Source: Bacillus sp. MM2020_4 (GTDB lineage: Bacteria; Bacillota; Bacilli; Bacillales; Cytobacillaceae). Taken from it: a stretch of 62,410 nt of DNA. Below are positions 48,555 through 57,326 of the stretch, piece by piece. The translations under genes and the position numbers were made by a program. The notes under the pieces are model-generated. The model was not told where the DNA came from. It worked only from the letters and a program-made list of their open reading frames with translations, and did not search any database. The stretch lies in NCBI RefSeq assembly GCF_011250555.1, contig NZ_JAANMZ010000027.1, forward strand, positions 1 through 62,410, in the 5' to 3' direction. Numbering within the stretch: the stretch's first letter is position 1; each line of letters begins with the position of its first letter.

Positions 48555-49394
48555 ATGAAAGAATCAATTGTTTCGCTTAAAGGAGTTTCCTTTCAATACG
48601 ATGAACAGGAACGGTATGCTCTTAGTAATGTGAGTTTTGACATCTACGATGGGGAATGGCTGGCGATTGTCGGACATAATGGCTCTGGTAAGTCGACGAT
48701 GGCAAAACTGCTAAACGGTCTTCAATTTCCGCAACAAGGGGAGATTATGGTTGGGGATATGAAGCTCACCGAGGAGTCGATTTGGGATATTCGTAAGAAA
48801 ATCGGGATGGTTTTTCAAAATCCTGATAATCAATTTGTGGGAACGACTGTACAGGATGATGTGGCTTTTGGTTTAGAAAACAATGGGATTCCTAGAGATG
48901 AAATGGTACAGCGGGTTGAAGATTCATTAAGAAAGGTGAAAATGGATCAATTTCTATATCAAGAGCCCCACCATCTATCGGGTGGACAGAAACAGCGGGT
49001 AGCGATTGCCGGCGTTTTAGCTTTAAGACCTTCCATTATTATTCTCGATGAAGCAACCTCAATGCTAGACCCAAGAGGGCGTGAAGAGGTTTTAGAGACG
49101 GTAAGATTATTAAAAGAAGAAAAGGCCTTAACCGTAATCTCCATTACTCACGACCTGGAGGAAGCCGCAAAGGCAGACCGAATCATCGTGATGAACAAAG
49201 GGGAAGTGTTCCGTGAGGGAACCCCAGAGGAGATTTTCTCAATGGATGAGCAATTGATTCAATTAGGATTAGATATTCCTTTCTCTGTTAAAATGAGCAA
49301 AGCGTTTAGGAAAAATGGGATAGAGTTATCGAAGCATTATTTATCGGAAGAAGAGTTGGTGACAGAGCTATGGACATCTCACTTCAGCAAATAG
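48555..49394 (+). CDS. ecfA1: ECF transporter ATPase EcfA1
   Basis: EcfA1 is one of two ATPases of the energy-coupling factor module, which powers uptake of vitamins and trace metals through exchangeable S components. The 279-residue product has Walker [10 protein letters not shown] (40-48), the Q-loop FQNPDNQ, the signature [13 protein letters not shown], Walker [13 protein letters not shown] and the switch histidine in [10 protein letters not shown]. The C-terminal extension typical of EcfA is present. The start follows GGGGAGG. It overlaps ecfA2 by 25 bp. No S component is encoded nearby, as expected for a group II shared module. Confidence 0.96.
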   Translation: MKESIVSLKGVSFQYDEQERYALSNVSFDIYDGEWLAIVGHNGSGKSTMAKLLNGLQFPQQGEIMVGDMKLTEESIWDIRKKIGMVFQNPDNQFVGTTVQDDVAFGLENNGIPRDEMVQRVEDSLRKVKMDQFLYQEPHHLSGGQKQRVAIAGVLALRPSIIILDEATSMLDPRGREEVLETVRLLKEEKALTVISITHDLEEAAKADRIIVMNKGEVFREGTPEEIFSMDEQLIQLGLDIPFSVKMSKAFRKNGIELSKHYLSEEELVTELWTSHFSK

Positions 49395-50239
49395 AATACC
49401 GCTACCAAGCAAACACCCCTTTTGAACGTCTGGCCATTGAGGACGTATCGATCGATATTCCTTCTGGAACCTATATGGCGATTATTGGCCACACTGGTTC
49501 TGGTAAGTCTACGGTTTTACAGCATCTAAATGCGCTGCTGCAGCCTACAAAAGGAACTGTGAAGATTGGTGCGCATGAAATTAAAGCACAGCAGAAAAAT
49601 AAAAACTTAAAGCAAGTTCGGCAAAAAGTAGGGATTGTATTTCAATTTCCCGAGCATCAATTGTTTGAAGAAACAGTTGAAAAGGATATTATCTTTGGTC
49701 CGATGAATTTTGGGGTTTCGGAAGAAGAGGCAAAAAAGAGGGCACGACTTGCATTAGTACAAGTAGGTCTAGCTGAGGAGATTTTAGAAAAATCACCGTT
49801 TGACCTGTCAGGCGGACAAATGCGTCGCGTCGCGATTGCCGGTGTGCTGGCAATGGAGCCGGATGTGATTGTCCTGGATGAGCCTACCGCTGGACTGGAC
49901 CCCCGTGGCCGGAAAGAAATAATGGATATGTTTTATGCACTCCATAAGGAAAGGAACCTTTCTACCATACTTGTCACGCACAGTATGGAGGATGCCGCAA
50001 GATATGCTGATCAAATAGTGATTATGCAGCAAGGGAAGGTTGTTAAACAAGGAACACCGGGAGAAATCTTTTCATCACCAGTTGAATTGGTGCAAATGGG
50101 TCTGGATGTCCCTGAGGTGGTACGATTCCAACTAAAACTTGAAGAGAAAACAGGGCTGAAGTTAGATAAAATCTACCTTTCCCTTGAAGAATTATCTACT
50201 GCTGTGACAGAATCTTTTAGCAGAGGTGTTCGCTCATGA
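49370..50239 (+). CDS. ecfA2: ECF transporter ATPase EcfA2
   Basis: EcfA2 pairs with EcfA1 as an ATPase heterodimer. The 289-residue product has Walker [11 protein letters not shown]-loop [17 protein letters not shown], signature [13 protein letters not shown], Walker [14 protein letters not shown] and switch histidine in LVTHSMEDA. It starts inside the 3' end of ecfA1 (ATG 49370) with GGAAGAAGAG upstream and overlaps ecfT by 4 bp, so the three genes are translated in a coupled way. Confidence 0.96.
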   Translation: MDISLQQIEYRYQANTPFERLAIEDVSIDIPSGTYMAIIGHTGSGKSTVLQHLNALLQPTKGTVKIGAHEIKAQQKNKNLKQVRQKVGIVFQFPEHQLFEETVEKDIIFGPMNFGVSEEEAKKRARLALVQVGLAEEILEKSPFDLSGGQMRRVAIAGVLAMEPDVIVLDEPTAGLDPRGRKEIMDMFYALHKERNLSTILVTHSMEDAARYADQIVIMQQGKVVKQGTPGEIFSSPVELVQMGLDVPEVVRFQLKLEEKTGLKLDKIYLSLEELSTAVTESFSRGVRS

Positions 50240-51033
50240 TGGAGAAAATGATTTTCGGTCGGTATGTTCCTGCGGATTCAATGGTCCACAAGATGGATCC
50301 TCGTTCAAAACTAATGATCATTTTTCTATTTGTTTGCATTATTTTTCTAGCTAATAATTGGATCACCTATGCACTTATTGGAGTTTATACCTTTTATATG
50401 CTTGGCATGTCCCGGATACCTGTTCGTTTCTTATATGGCGGACTAAAGCCAGTTCTATGGCTCGTTTTATTTACCTTTGTGTTGCAGCTGTTTTTTACAA
50501 AAGAAGGGGCGTTACTCTACGAATTAGGACCGATAAAAATTTATGAAGCGGGCCTAAGAATGGGGATATTTATTTCCTTACGATTCTTCTTCTTGATCTT
50601 AATGACGTCTTTACTGACCCTAACTACCACTCCGATTGAGATTACAGATGGACTAGAGACACTCTTAAATCCTTTAAAAAAGGTCCGTTTTCCCGTTCAT
50701 GAAATGGCGCTGATGATGTCGATTTCGCTGCGGTTTATTCCTACCTTGATGCAGGAAACAGATAAAATTATGAAGGCGCAGATTGCCCGAGGAGTGGAGT
50801 TTGCGAGCGGTCCATTTAAGGAGCGAATAAAGGCTGTTATTCCACTTCTTATTCCCTTGTTTGTCAGTTCCTTTAAACGAGCGGAAGAACTGGCAATCGC
50901 AATGGAAGCTAGGGGCTACCGTGGTGGTGAAGGAAGGACGAAATACCGGCAATTGAGCTGGAGAGCAGCGGATTCGGTGCAGATGTTTGTTTTAGCAATT
51001 ATAACGATTCTTTTAATTTTACTACGTTCATAA
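50236..51033 (+). CDS. ecfT: ECF transporter membrane scaffold EcfT
   Basis: EcfT transmits ATPase motion to the S component. The 265-residue product has several membrane segments (about 25-45, 47-65, 70-90, 110-135, 240-262) and the two long coupling helices bearing the Ala-Arg-Gly motifs: AQIARGVEF and AMEARGYRGGEGRT. Start ATG 50236 overlaps the ecfA2 stop; ATG 50239 is an alternative. The stop overlaps a possible truA start. Confidence 0.95.
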   Translation: MMEKMIFGRYVPADSMVHKMDPRSKLMIIFLFVCIIFLANNWITYALIGVYTFYMLGMSRIPVRFLYGGLKPVLWLVLFTFVLQLFFTKEGALLYELGPIKIYEAGLRMGIFISLRFFFLILMTSLLTLTTTPIEITDGLETLLNPLKKVRFPVHEMALMMSISLRFIPTLMQETDKIMKAQIARGVEFASGPFKERIKAVIPLLIPLFVSSFKRAEELAIAMEARGYRGGEGRTKYRQLSWRAADSVQMFVLAIITILLILLRS

Positions 51034-51047
51034 TGGAGCAGCGAATC

Positions 51048-51785
51048 ATGCAAAGGTATAAATGTATCATCTCTTATGATGGCTCGGGATTTTCTGGGTA
51101 TCAGGTTCAACCGAATAAACGTACAGTGCAATCGGTGCTGGAAGCTGTTTTAGCAAAGATGCATAAGGGGAATCCTATTAAGGTATCGGGATCGGGACGA
51201 ACGGATGCTGGTGTCCATGCAAAAGGGCAGGTTATTCATTTCGATTCTCCGCTACTACTACCGGAAGAGAGATGGGGAGCTGCCTTGAATTCTATGCTCC
51301 CTGAGGATATTTCGGTTCAATCGGTGATGAAGGTTGATGCCTCCTTTCATGCACGTTTTGATGCGATTGGAAAAGAATATCGCTATGTGCTTTATTTAGC
51401 GTCGATACGGGACCCCTTTCAGCGGAATTATGCCTGTCGATACCCATATCCCTTAAATTTTGAGGCTATGCAAGCGGCAAGTAAATATTTCCTCGGTACC
51501 CATGACTTTACTAGCTTTTGCTCGGCAAGGACAGATGTGGTGGATAAAATCCGATCGATAGAGGCGATAGATTTTTTCATCGATGGAGATTTCCTTACAT
51601 TACGGTTTGTCGGGAATGGCTTTTTGTATAATATGGTACGAATTCTTGTTGGAACATTATTAGCAGTAGGATCAGGAGACCTTTTACCAGAGGAAATGCC
51701 TGTTATCTTGGAAAAAAAGGATCGGCGGTCTGCCGGGAAGACGGCTCCAGCCAATGGGTTATATCTTTGGGAAGTTTTTTATTAA
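51048..51785 (+). CDS. truA: tRNA pseudouridine(38-40) synthase TruA
   Basis: TruA isomerises uridines 38-40 in the anticodon arm. The 245-residue product has the catalytic aspartate in SGSGRTDAGVHA, the RFDAIGKEYRY and HDFTSFC segments, and the C-terminal GNGFLYNMVRILVGTLL and GKTAPANGLYLWEVFY. I favour ATG 51048 (MQRYKC), which follows GGAG at a normal distance and matches relatives; ATG 51033 overlapping the ecfT stop is the alternative and lacks a ribosome binding site. Confidence 0.94.
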   Translation: MQRYKCIISYDGSGFSGYQVQPNKRTVQSVLEAVLAKMHKGNPIKVSGSGRTDAGVHAKGQVIHFDSPLLLPEERWGAALNSMLPEDISVQSVMKVDASFHARFDAIGKEYRYVLYLASIRDPFQRNYACRYPYPLNFEAMQAASKYFLGTHDFTSFCSARTDVVDKIRSIEAIDFFIDGDFLTLRFVGNGFLYNMVRILVGTLLAVGSGDLLPEEMPVILEKKDRRSAGKTAPANGLYLWEVFY

Positions 51786-51790
51786 TGCTG

Positions 51791-51812
51791 TGCAAGGCGT
51801 ATCCGCTTTTCT
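51791..51812 (+). repeat. Right-arm remnant of the palindromic repeat
   Basis: This 22-base stretch, containing GCAAGGCG and CCGCTTTTCT, matches the right end of the 10272-10376 element with two or three differences. It lies six bases after truA. Confidence 0.6.
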
Positions 51813-51842
51813 GAAAGCAACCCAACCTGGTGTAACATTTTC

Positions 51843-51871
51843 TTGACAATTTACCTGTAAGTATTTATTAT
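51843..51871 (+). promoter_or_regulatory. rplM-rpsI promoter
   Basis: TTGACA (51843-51848), 17 bp, TATTAT (51866-51871), followed by the leader. Confidence 0.85.
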
Positions 51872-51889
51872 ATTATATGTGTGTGTTTT

Positions 51890-52050
51890 TAATCCCACGA
51901 TAAAGCCCCGGAAAGTCTTCATCGTGATTGAAAATATATGAATTGAAACTTAAGCGCACAGGGCATTAGACGTTCGTTCCCGGAACAGAATGGATGGCTG
52001 GTTGCTTTATAAAAGTGCGAAAATCATAATCTTTAATGGATTTAATTAGG
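51890..52050 (+). promoter_or_regulatory. L13 leader RNA
   Basis: The leader contains CACGAT (51896-51901) paired with ATCGTG (51921-51926), a second long helix CGCAC (51955-51959) with GTGCG (52015-52019), and an inner GTTC/GAAC hairpin. Position and general form match the known Firmicute ribosomal L13 leader, thought to bind L13 for autoregulation. Boundaries are approximate. Confidence 0.75.
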
Positions 52051-52060
52051 AGGGAAACTC

Positions 52061-52498
52061 ATGCGTACAACGTTTATGGCAAATGCCAACAATATCGAGC
52101 GTAAATGGTACGTGATTGATGCTGAGGGCAAAACTCTTGGACGTCTTGCATCTGAAGTTGCATCAATCTTACGTGGTAAAAACAAACCAACTTTTACACC
52201 ACATGTTGACACTGGTGATAATGTAATCATTCTTAACGCATCAAAAGTAGAACTAACTGGTAAGAAATTAACTGACAAGATCTACTACCGTCACACCATG
52301 CACCCAGGTGGTTTAAAAACTAGAACTGCCCTTGAAATGCGTACAAACTACGCTGAGAAAATGATTGAGCTTGCTGTTAAAGGCATGCTTCCAAAGAATT
52401 CTCTTGGTCGTCAAATGTTTAAAAAATTACATGTATACGCTGGCGCAGAACATCCGCACCAAGCACAACAACCTGAAGTTTACGAACTTCGCGGTTAA
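52061..52498 (+). CDS. rplM: 50S ribosomal protein L13
   Basis: L13 is an early 50S assembly protein. The 145-residue product starts [31 protein letters not shown] and has the signature [26 protein letters not shown]. The ATG follows TAGGAGGG. It forms the conserved pair with rpsI, 20 bp downstream. Confidence 0.98.
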   Translation: MRTTFMANANNIERKWYVIDAEGKTLGRLASEVASILRGKNKPTFTPHVDTGDNVIILNASKVELTGKKLTDKIYYRHTMHPGGLKTRTALEMRTNYAEKMIELAVKGMLPKNSLGRQMFKKLHVYAGAEHPHQAQQPEVYELRG

Positions 52499-52518
52499 TA
52501 AAGAGGGAGGGAATTTAC

Positions 52519-52911
52519 TTGGCACAAGTTGAATATATTGGTACTGGTCGTCGTAAGAGCTCTGTTGCACGTGTGCGCATAGTTCCAGGTACAGGTAAAA
52601 TTACAATTAACGGACGTGACATCGAAGATTATATCCCATTTGAAGCTTTACGTATGGTGGTAAACCAACCATTAGTAGCTACTGAAACAAAAGGCAGCTA
52701 TGATGTTCTTGTAAACGTAAGCGGCGGTGGATACACTGGTCAAGCTGGCGCAATCCGCCACGGTATTGCTCGTGCATTACTGAAAGCTGATCCAGAATAT
52801 CGTCCAACATTAAAGCGTGCAGGACTATTAACACGTGACCCACGTATGAAAGAGCGTAAGAAATACGGTCTTAAAGGTGCGCGTCGTGCTCCTCAGTTCT
52901 CAAAACGTTAA
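52519..52911 (+). CDS. rpsI: 30S ribosomal protein S9
   Basis: S9 reaches the P site with its C-terminal SKR tail. The 130-residue product starts at TTG ([20 protein letters not shown]), the form conserved in relatives, behind GAGGGAGGG. It has the [19 protein letters not shown] signature and ends [11 protein letters not shown] terminator follows. It is the last plus-strand gene before a four-gene minus-strand block. Confidence 0.97.
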   Translation: MAQVEYIGTGRRKSSVARVRIVPGTGKITINGRDIEDYIPFEALRMVVNQPLVATETKGSYDVLVNVSGGGYTGQAGAIRHGIARALLKADPEYRPTLKRAGLLTRDPRMKERKKYGLKGARRAPQFSKR

Positions 52912-52925
52912 TCTTTACGTTTCAA

Positions 52926-52952
52926 AGGCTCTCAAACCTATTGGTTTGGGGG
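52926..52952 (+). terminator. Terminator after rpsI
   Basis: CTCAAACC pairs with GGTTTGGG over TATT, extended by G-U pairs and followed by eight T residues. Confidence 0.85.
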
Positions 52953-52998
52953 TCTTTTTTTTACTCAAAAACGGATGTAAGTTGTGCTTACCATCCGC

Positions 52999-53634
52999 TT
53001 AGTTAACGAGTTGATTTTTTACTGCATAAAGTGCTGCCTGTGTCCGGTCGGCTAGCTCAAGTTTACCTAACAGGTTAGATACATGTGTTTTAACCGTCTT
53101 TTCCGTGATAAAAAGAGATGCAGCAATTTCCTTGTTGCTTTTCCCTTTAGCGATTTCCTTTAACACATCTAATTCTCTTTTCGTTAGTTCCTCCAGTTTT
53201 TTAGGTTTTCCTTTATTGGACAAATTGGCAAGAAGATGCGAGGTTGCCGTCGGATGAAGCTGATTTTCGCCGTTCATGATTTTCTTAATGGATGCAACTA
53301 AATCGTCGGGCTGGATGTCTTTTAGCTGGAATCCGGAAGCACCCGCTTCAAGGGCAGGGATCACATGATCTTGATCTGAAAAGCTGGTTAACATCATAAT
53401 TTTGATTGTGGGCTGCTCTTTTTTTATGAGTCTAGTTGCCTGGATTCCATCCATTTCAGGCATGACCAAATCCATGAGAATAAGATCTGGCTTTAATGAT
53501 TTTGCTAATTCAACAGCCTCCATGCCGTTTGCGGCTTCTCCGACAATTTCAAGTTCCTTTTGTGTCCGGAGAAAAAAAACCAAGCCTCTTCTGACCACAT
53601 GATGATCGTCTGCAATTAATATGCGTGTACGCAT
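52999..53634 (-). CDS. NarL/LuxR-family response regulator (YhcZ-like)
   Basis: The 211-residue product has a receiver domain (about 3-118) with the acidic pocket D9/D10, phosphoacceptor D55 in LILMDLVMPEMDG and lysine in GFQLKD, then a linker and a LuxR-type helix-turn-helix (about 146-205, LTKRELDVLKEIAKGKSNKEIAASLFITEKTVKTHVSNLL). It is encoded 11 bp after the histidine kinase and is surely its partner. It resembles the B. subtilis YhcY-YhcZ pair as I recall it. The target genes cannot be told from the window. Confidence 0.93.
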   Translation of the reverse strand: MRTRILIADDHHVVRRGLVFFLRTQKELEIVGEAANGMEAVELAKSLKPDLILMDLVMPEMDGIQATRLIKKEQPTIKIMMLTSFSDQDHVIPALEAGASGFQLKDIQPDDLVASIKKIMNGENQLHPTATSHLLANLSNKGKPKKLEELTKRELDVLKEIAKGKSNKEIAASLFITEKTVKTHVSNLLGKLELADRTQAALYAVKNQLVN

Positions 53635-53645
53635 TAAAATTCCCC

Positions 53646-54764
53646 CTAGAACGGAATGGTGATCTCTATTTCAGTCCCATTTCCTGCTTTGCTGGTTAAA
53701 TGAAAATGGCCATTTAATGCTTCTGTTCGTGCTTTCATATTTTTCAGTCCCAATGAAGGGATTTTAAGACTTTTATCATAATGGAAGCCGCAGCCCTTAT
53801 CCTTTATGGTCATCTTTACCCCTTTATGGGAAGCTTGAAAAATTAAAACCGCTGCTGTGGACTGGGAATGCTTTTTACAATTGGCCAGTGCCTCTTGCCC
53901 AATGCGCCACAGAGTTTCCTCTACTTTACCGGGAATGCTTGCGGCTCCTGTTATCTCTGTTTCTATGGAGAGGCCGAGCATATCGGCATAGCTTCTCAGT
54001 GCGCTTACCAATCCATGTTCCAATCCTTGTGGCCGCAGCTGCCAGATTAATGCCCTCATTTCACCAAGAGCTTCTTGGGCTAAATCCTGAATATAACTAA
54101 ATGTTTGTCTGACCTCTGGTATTTCAGTCATTTCTACCCCAGCCCTGGCGGTAAGGCTTAGCGAGAATAAAAGCTGGTTAACGGAATCGTGAAGATCCCT
54201 TGCGAGCCGATTTCGCTCGGTGACGAGCGCTGTTTCTTGCTCCCACTGGGTCAGTTTGATTCTCTTCAATGCCGTTCCGATTTGATAAGCAACCGCTTCA
54301 AGTAAAGCAAGTTCATTTTTCTCAAAGTGTGTTTTGTTTGGCGATCCTACATTTAGGATCCCGAAGCGTTCTTGTCCGGCGCGGAGCGGGACGGTGGCAT
54401 GATGGGTGAGACCGCGCGTTTCTCCGGCATTCTCTTTTATGGCATCTTCAATTCGTTTACATTCTATAATATTCGAAGCTTTATGCAGTTCCTGGTTGTT
54501 GTATTTATTGACGCACCAGCATTTACCTTGGCACATCCGTTGATTCTGATTATTTGCCAAAGCTGGGGGTAGAGCTTCATCCGCCACAAGCTGATGCGCA
54601 CCACTTTCATCGATCAAAAAGATCCAGCCTGTTTGAAGTCCAGTCACATGGAGGAGTTTTTTCAAAACCCCAGACAACACGGCCTTTGTATCTGTTCCTT
54701 CATTTAAAAGCTCCGCAATTTCCTTTAAAATGCTAATCTCTTCGTATCCAGCCTCTACAGACAT
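53646..54764 (-). CDS. GAF-domain sensor histidine kinase (YhcY-like)
   Basis: The 372-residue cytosolic kinase has a GAF domain (about 20-168), a HisKA_3 dimerisation region with phosphoacceptor H192 in RDLHDSVNQLLF, and a HATPase domain (about 270-372) with the N-box (WRIGQEALANCKKHS) and G-boxes DKGCGFH and GLKNMKARTE. No membrane segment is visible, so it senses an internal signal. The GAF domain has a cysteine cluster C78-x3-C82-x-C84-x17-C102, as if to bind a metal, Fe-S cluster or haem. The start follows GAGGGGAATAGG. A TATAAT lies upstream on this strand (54800-54805) without a clear -35. Confidence 0.92.
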   Translation of the reverse strand: MSVEAGYEEISILKEIAELLNEGTDTKAVLSGVLKKLLHVTGLQTGWIFLIDESGAHQLVADEALPPALANNQNQRMCQGKCWCVNKYNNQELHKASNIIECKRIEDAIKENAGETRGLTHHATVPLRAGQERFGILNVGSPNKTHFEKNELALLEAVAYQIGTALKRIKLTQWEQETALVTERNRLARDLHDSVNQLLFSLSLTARAGVEMTEIPEVRQTFSYIQDLAQEALGEMRALIWQLRPQGLEHGLVSALRSYADMLGLSIETEITGAASIPGKVEETLWRIGQEALANCKKHSQSTAAVLIFQASHKGVKMTIKDKGCGFHYDKSLKIPSLGLKNMKARTEALNGHFHLTSKAGNGTEIEITIPF

Positions 54765-54870
54765 TCCTATTCCCCTCTGTTGTGAAGTAACTACTTATCA
54801 TTATAGCCTATTTACAATTTTCAGACTCCTTGATATTTTTCACTTGCAGGGCATAATGATGTGCCTCCTA

Positions 54871-55902
54871 TTATAGAATGAGATTCATATCCCCAAATTC
54901 GTGCCATAGATAGCCGGATTCGATCGCTTGGTCATAGGCCTTAAGTAAATACTTTTCGGATATAAAGGCGGAAAGCATATCAAGGTGGCTGGCTTTCGGT
55001 TCATGCAGACCGGTGATGATCCCATTAACTATTTTTAGAGAAAATTTTTGATTAATATAGAGCTTCGTCATTCCCGATAGTGCCCCGATCTTAGCCGCGG
55101 TCTCAAGAGCTCTGACCACAGTCGTGCCTATTGCAATGACCCTTTTTCCCCTTGCTTTTGTTTCGTGAATCCGCTCCATTGTGCGTTCAGAGATATGGTA
55201 TTCCTCTTCATTCTCTTCAGGTGTCTGTGGCCATTGATCGTCGAGGAAATAGCTTAAACCCGTATGCAGTTGGATAAAATCAACCTGTATGTTTTTACGC
55301 TTCAATTTAAACAGTAGCTCCCAGCTAAAGGCCCTGCCGGCAGAAGGCATTTCCACTGAGCCGGGATGGCTGGCAAAAACCGTTTGATAGGAATCCAAGT
55401 CCCATGGCTGTTCAATATACTCATAACGTACCGGTTCACCTAGTGCATAGATGATATTAACTAAATCCGTTCCTTTTTTTGAAAACTGAATGATTTTTAG
55501 AGGGGAATTTTCTCTCTCGCCAATCACAGTGGCAGCCAATTCAGATGAAAATTGCAAAATGTCGCCCATTTTAACAGGGGCCGCCACAATCAGTGCCTCC
55601 CAAATATCCACATCCCGGCGCCTTGCAAGCCGGACTTCGGCCGCAGGTATTCGTTTAAACGTGCCTCTCCGCCATTCAGCTTGTAAAACCGCTGGGATGG
55701 TGCGGCTATTATTTAAAATAACTAAATCCCCAGGCTGGAGATAATCCGCCAAGTGGAAGAAATGGTCATGCTTGATTTCTCCTGTTATGCGGTTTAAAGT
55801 CAACATCCGGACATGATCCCGCCGTAAGCCTCGTTTTTCAGGAGGAAGGGAAGCGTTCAGTTCAGTAGGCAAATAAAAATCCAACGCATTAGTCTCCACC
55901 AT
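54871..55902 (-). CDS. QueA-family S-adenosylmethionine:tRNA ribosyltransferase-isomerase paralogue
   Basis: QueA transfers and isomerises the ribose of SAM to preQ1 in tRNA to make epoxyqueuosine. This 343-residue protein has the family core: HFFHLADYLQPGDLVILNNSRTIPA near the N-terminus, SAGRAFS, and LHTGLSYF plus RVIAIGTTVVRALETAA in the second half. It departs from canonical QueA at places where that has, for example, HVGLGTFRPV and MHSE; here the loop after LHTGLSYF is DDQWPQTPEENEEEYH. Normal queA sits with tgt and ruvB, not here. It is three bases after the SDR gene, so the two form an operon. Function is uncertain. Confidence 0.85.
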   Translation of the reverse strand: MVETNALDFYLPTELNASLPPEKRGLRRDHVRMLTLNRITGEIKHDHFFHLADYLQPGDLVILNNSRTIPAVLQAEWRRGTFKRIPAAEVRLARRRDVDIWEALIVAAPVKMGDILQFSSELAATVIGERENSPLKIIQFSKKGTDLVNIIYALGEPVRYEYIEQPWDLDSYQTVFASHPGSVEMPSAGRAFSWELLFKLKRKNIQVDFIQLHTGLSYFLDDQWPQTPEENEEEYHISERTMERIHETKARGKRVIAIGTTVVRALETAAKIGALSGMTKLYINQKFSLKIVNGIITGLHEPKASHLDMLSAFISEKYLLKAYDQAIESGYLWHEFGDMNLIL

Positions 55903-55905
55903 TCC

Positions 55906-56619
55906 TTACACCTCCTTAGACTGGGCTGCAAATCGCTCACCGTTGATTCCGACAGCCTTCTCCGATGCTAAGAATAAAAATATGTCAACCATATCCTCAG
56001 GTTTAGCCAATGGGTAATCGCAATCAGGTACGGCCAGATCATGCATGTCTGTATCCATTTCTCCCGGATCAACCATGTTGACCCGAACATTCGTCTCACT
56101 TAATTCATCTGCCCATGTTTGGGTAAGACCTTCAACGGCAAATTTTGAAACTCCATATGCGCCCCAACCGGCGAATCCCGTATGACCAGCTTCGGAAGTC
56201 ACATTGATAATAGAACCCTCATTGCGCTCAAGCATTCCTGGAATAACTCTTCTCGTGAGGAGAAATGGAGAAACTGCATTTACCCGGAGCACTTCAGCAA
56301 AATCCTCCTCAGGGTAATCAAGAAGCAATGGCATGGGGCTTGGGCCTAACATAGAGGCATTATTAATCAGAACATCGATAGGGCCAAATGCTTCCTCCGC
56401 CATTGCGACGAAACGTTCCACATCTCTGGATTTTGAAATGTCAGCAGTTACCGCCAGCACTTCAGCGCCTAAACCAGCAGCTTCCTTTTTTACCTCAAGT
56501 ATTCCTTCCGTTGACCTGGCACAAATAGCCAACCTTGCCCCTTCTTTTGCAAAGGCCAACGTTAACGCCCTGCCTAAACCTTTAGAGGCTCCAGTAATCA
56601 TGATCACTTTATTTTTCAT
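55906..56619 (-). CDS. Short-chain dehydrogenase/reductase
   Basis: The 237-residue classical SDR has the cofactor motif TGASKGLG (9-16), NNAS (86-89), N114, and catalytic S142, Y155 and K159 (YGVSK). An arginine after the second strand (ICARS) suggests NADP preference. The PGEMDTDMH segment follows strand 6. The substrate is not indicated. It heads a two-gene minus-strand unit with the QueA-like gene. Its start follows AAGGGAAG. It is divergent from ybaK, sharing a ~185-bp gap in which I see no clear promoter. Confidence 0.92.
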   Translation of the reverse strand: MKNKVIMITGASKGLGRALTLAFAKEGARLAICARSTEGILEVKKEAAGLGAEVLAVTADISKSRDVERFVAMAEEAFGPIDVLINNASMLGPSPMPLLLDYPEEDFAEVLRVNAVSPFLLTRRVIPGMLERNEGSIINVTSEAGHTGFAGWGAYGVSKFAVEGLTQTWADELSETNVRVNMVDPGEMDTDMHDLAVPDCDYPLAKPEDMVDIFLFLASEKAVGINGERFAAQSKEV

Positions 56620-56804
56620 ATATTGATCTTCCCTTCATTACTTGATGTCTTAAGCATACGGGTTCTTACCGATTCCTCCCTCAGAAAAAAGCTTGAACTT
56701 TATCTACAACTTTTGACTGAAAAATGAAAATAAAAATTGGAAAAACCCTCTTTGCATGTCTTCTGAACCTCGGATAAAGACTATTCGTAAGAGGTGAAAA
56801 TGAA

Positions 56805-57248
56805 GTGACTGTGATTACAACCTTTAAAGAAAAAAGACGAGAAAAACAAATAAAATACGAACGCTCCGTACTAAAGGAGTTATCGATCACTACGTTGAAA
56901 GAGCGGGTAAAACAATATTTTGGCTCAACAAAAATTGCCTCAAGTTTTGTTATGAATACGGGAATAGAAGAGGCTTGTTACGATGTTGCCCTTGAAGCCT
57001 TCCTTCTCGGTGCAAAGTTCAGCAAGTTTGGGTATCATGGTGAGGAAATGGAGGCAGTGCGATTACGCTGCTTTAGAGAAGAAAAACACCTAATTGATAC
57101 GCTTTATAACTTTTTACTCTATTGGGGAAATGGAGAAGAAGGTACGATGAGCGAATCGCTTTATTATCTATGTGAACAATATATCCACGTCTGGTGGCGT
57201 GAGGGATACGAAAAAGGCCAGATGCGCCATAAGCTTCGACTTCACTAA
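56805..57248 (+). CDS. ybaK: YbaK-family protein of unknown function (DUF2521)
   Basis: The 147-residue product matches B. subtilis YbaK in length and key positions as I recall it: ERSVLKELSI near the N-terminus, the DVALEAFLLGAKFSKFGYHGE stretch and the C-terminal WWREGYEKGQMRHKLRL. It is helical, charged and without a signal peptide. Start is GTG 56805 after GAGGTG. It is followed 78 bp later by cwlD, as in B. subtilis, where both are expressed in sporulation. Function is unknown. Confidence 0.85.
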   Translation: MTVITTFKEKRREKQIKYERSVLKELSITTLKERVKQYFGSTKIASSFVMNTGIEEACYDVALEAFLLGAKFSKFGYHGEEMEAVRLRCFREEKHLIDTLYNFLLYWGNGEEGTMSESLYYLCEQYIHVWWREGYEKGQMRHKLRLH

Positions 57249-57326
57249 CACCAATTCTACGGTTCTAAATACCCTTCCTGTCCCATATATTTTAGTGAAC
57301 ATGGACGAGCGGGAAGGATGATTTGG

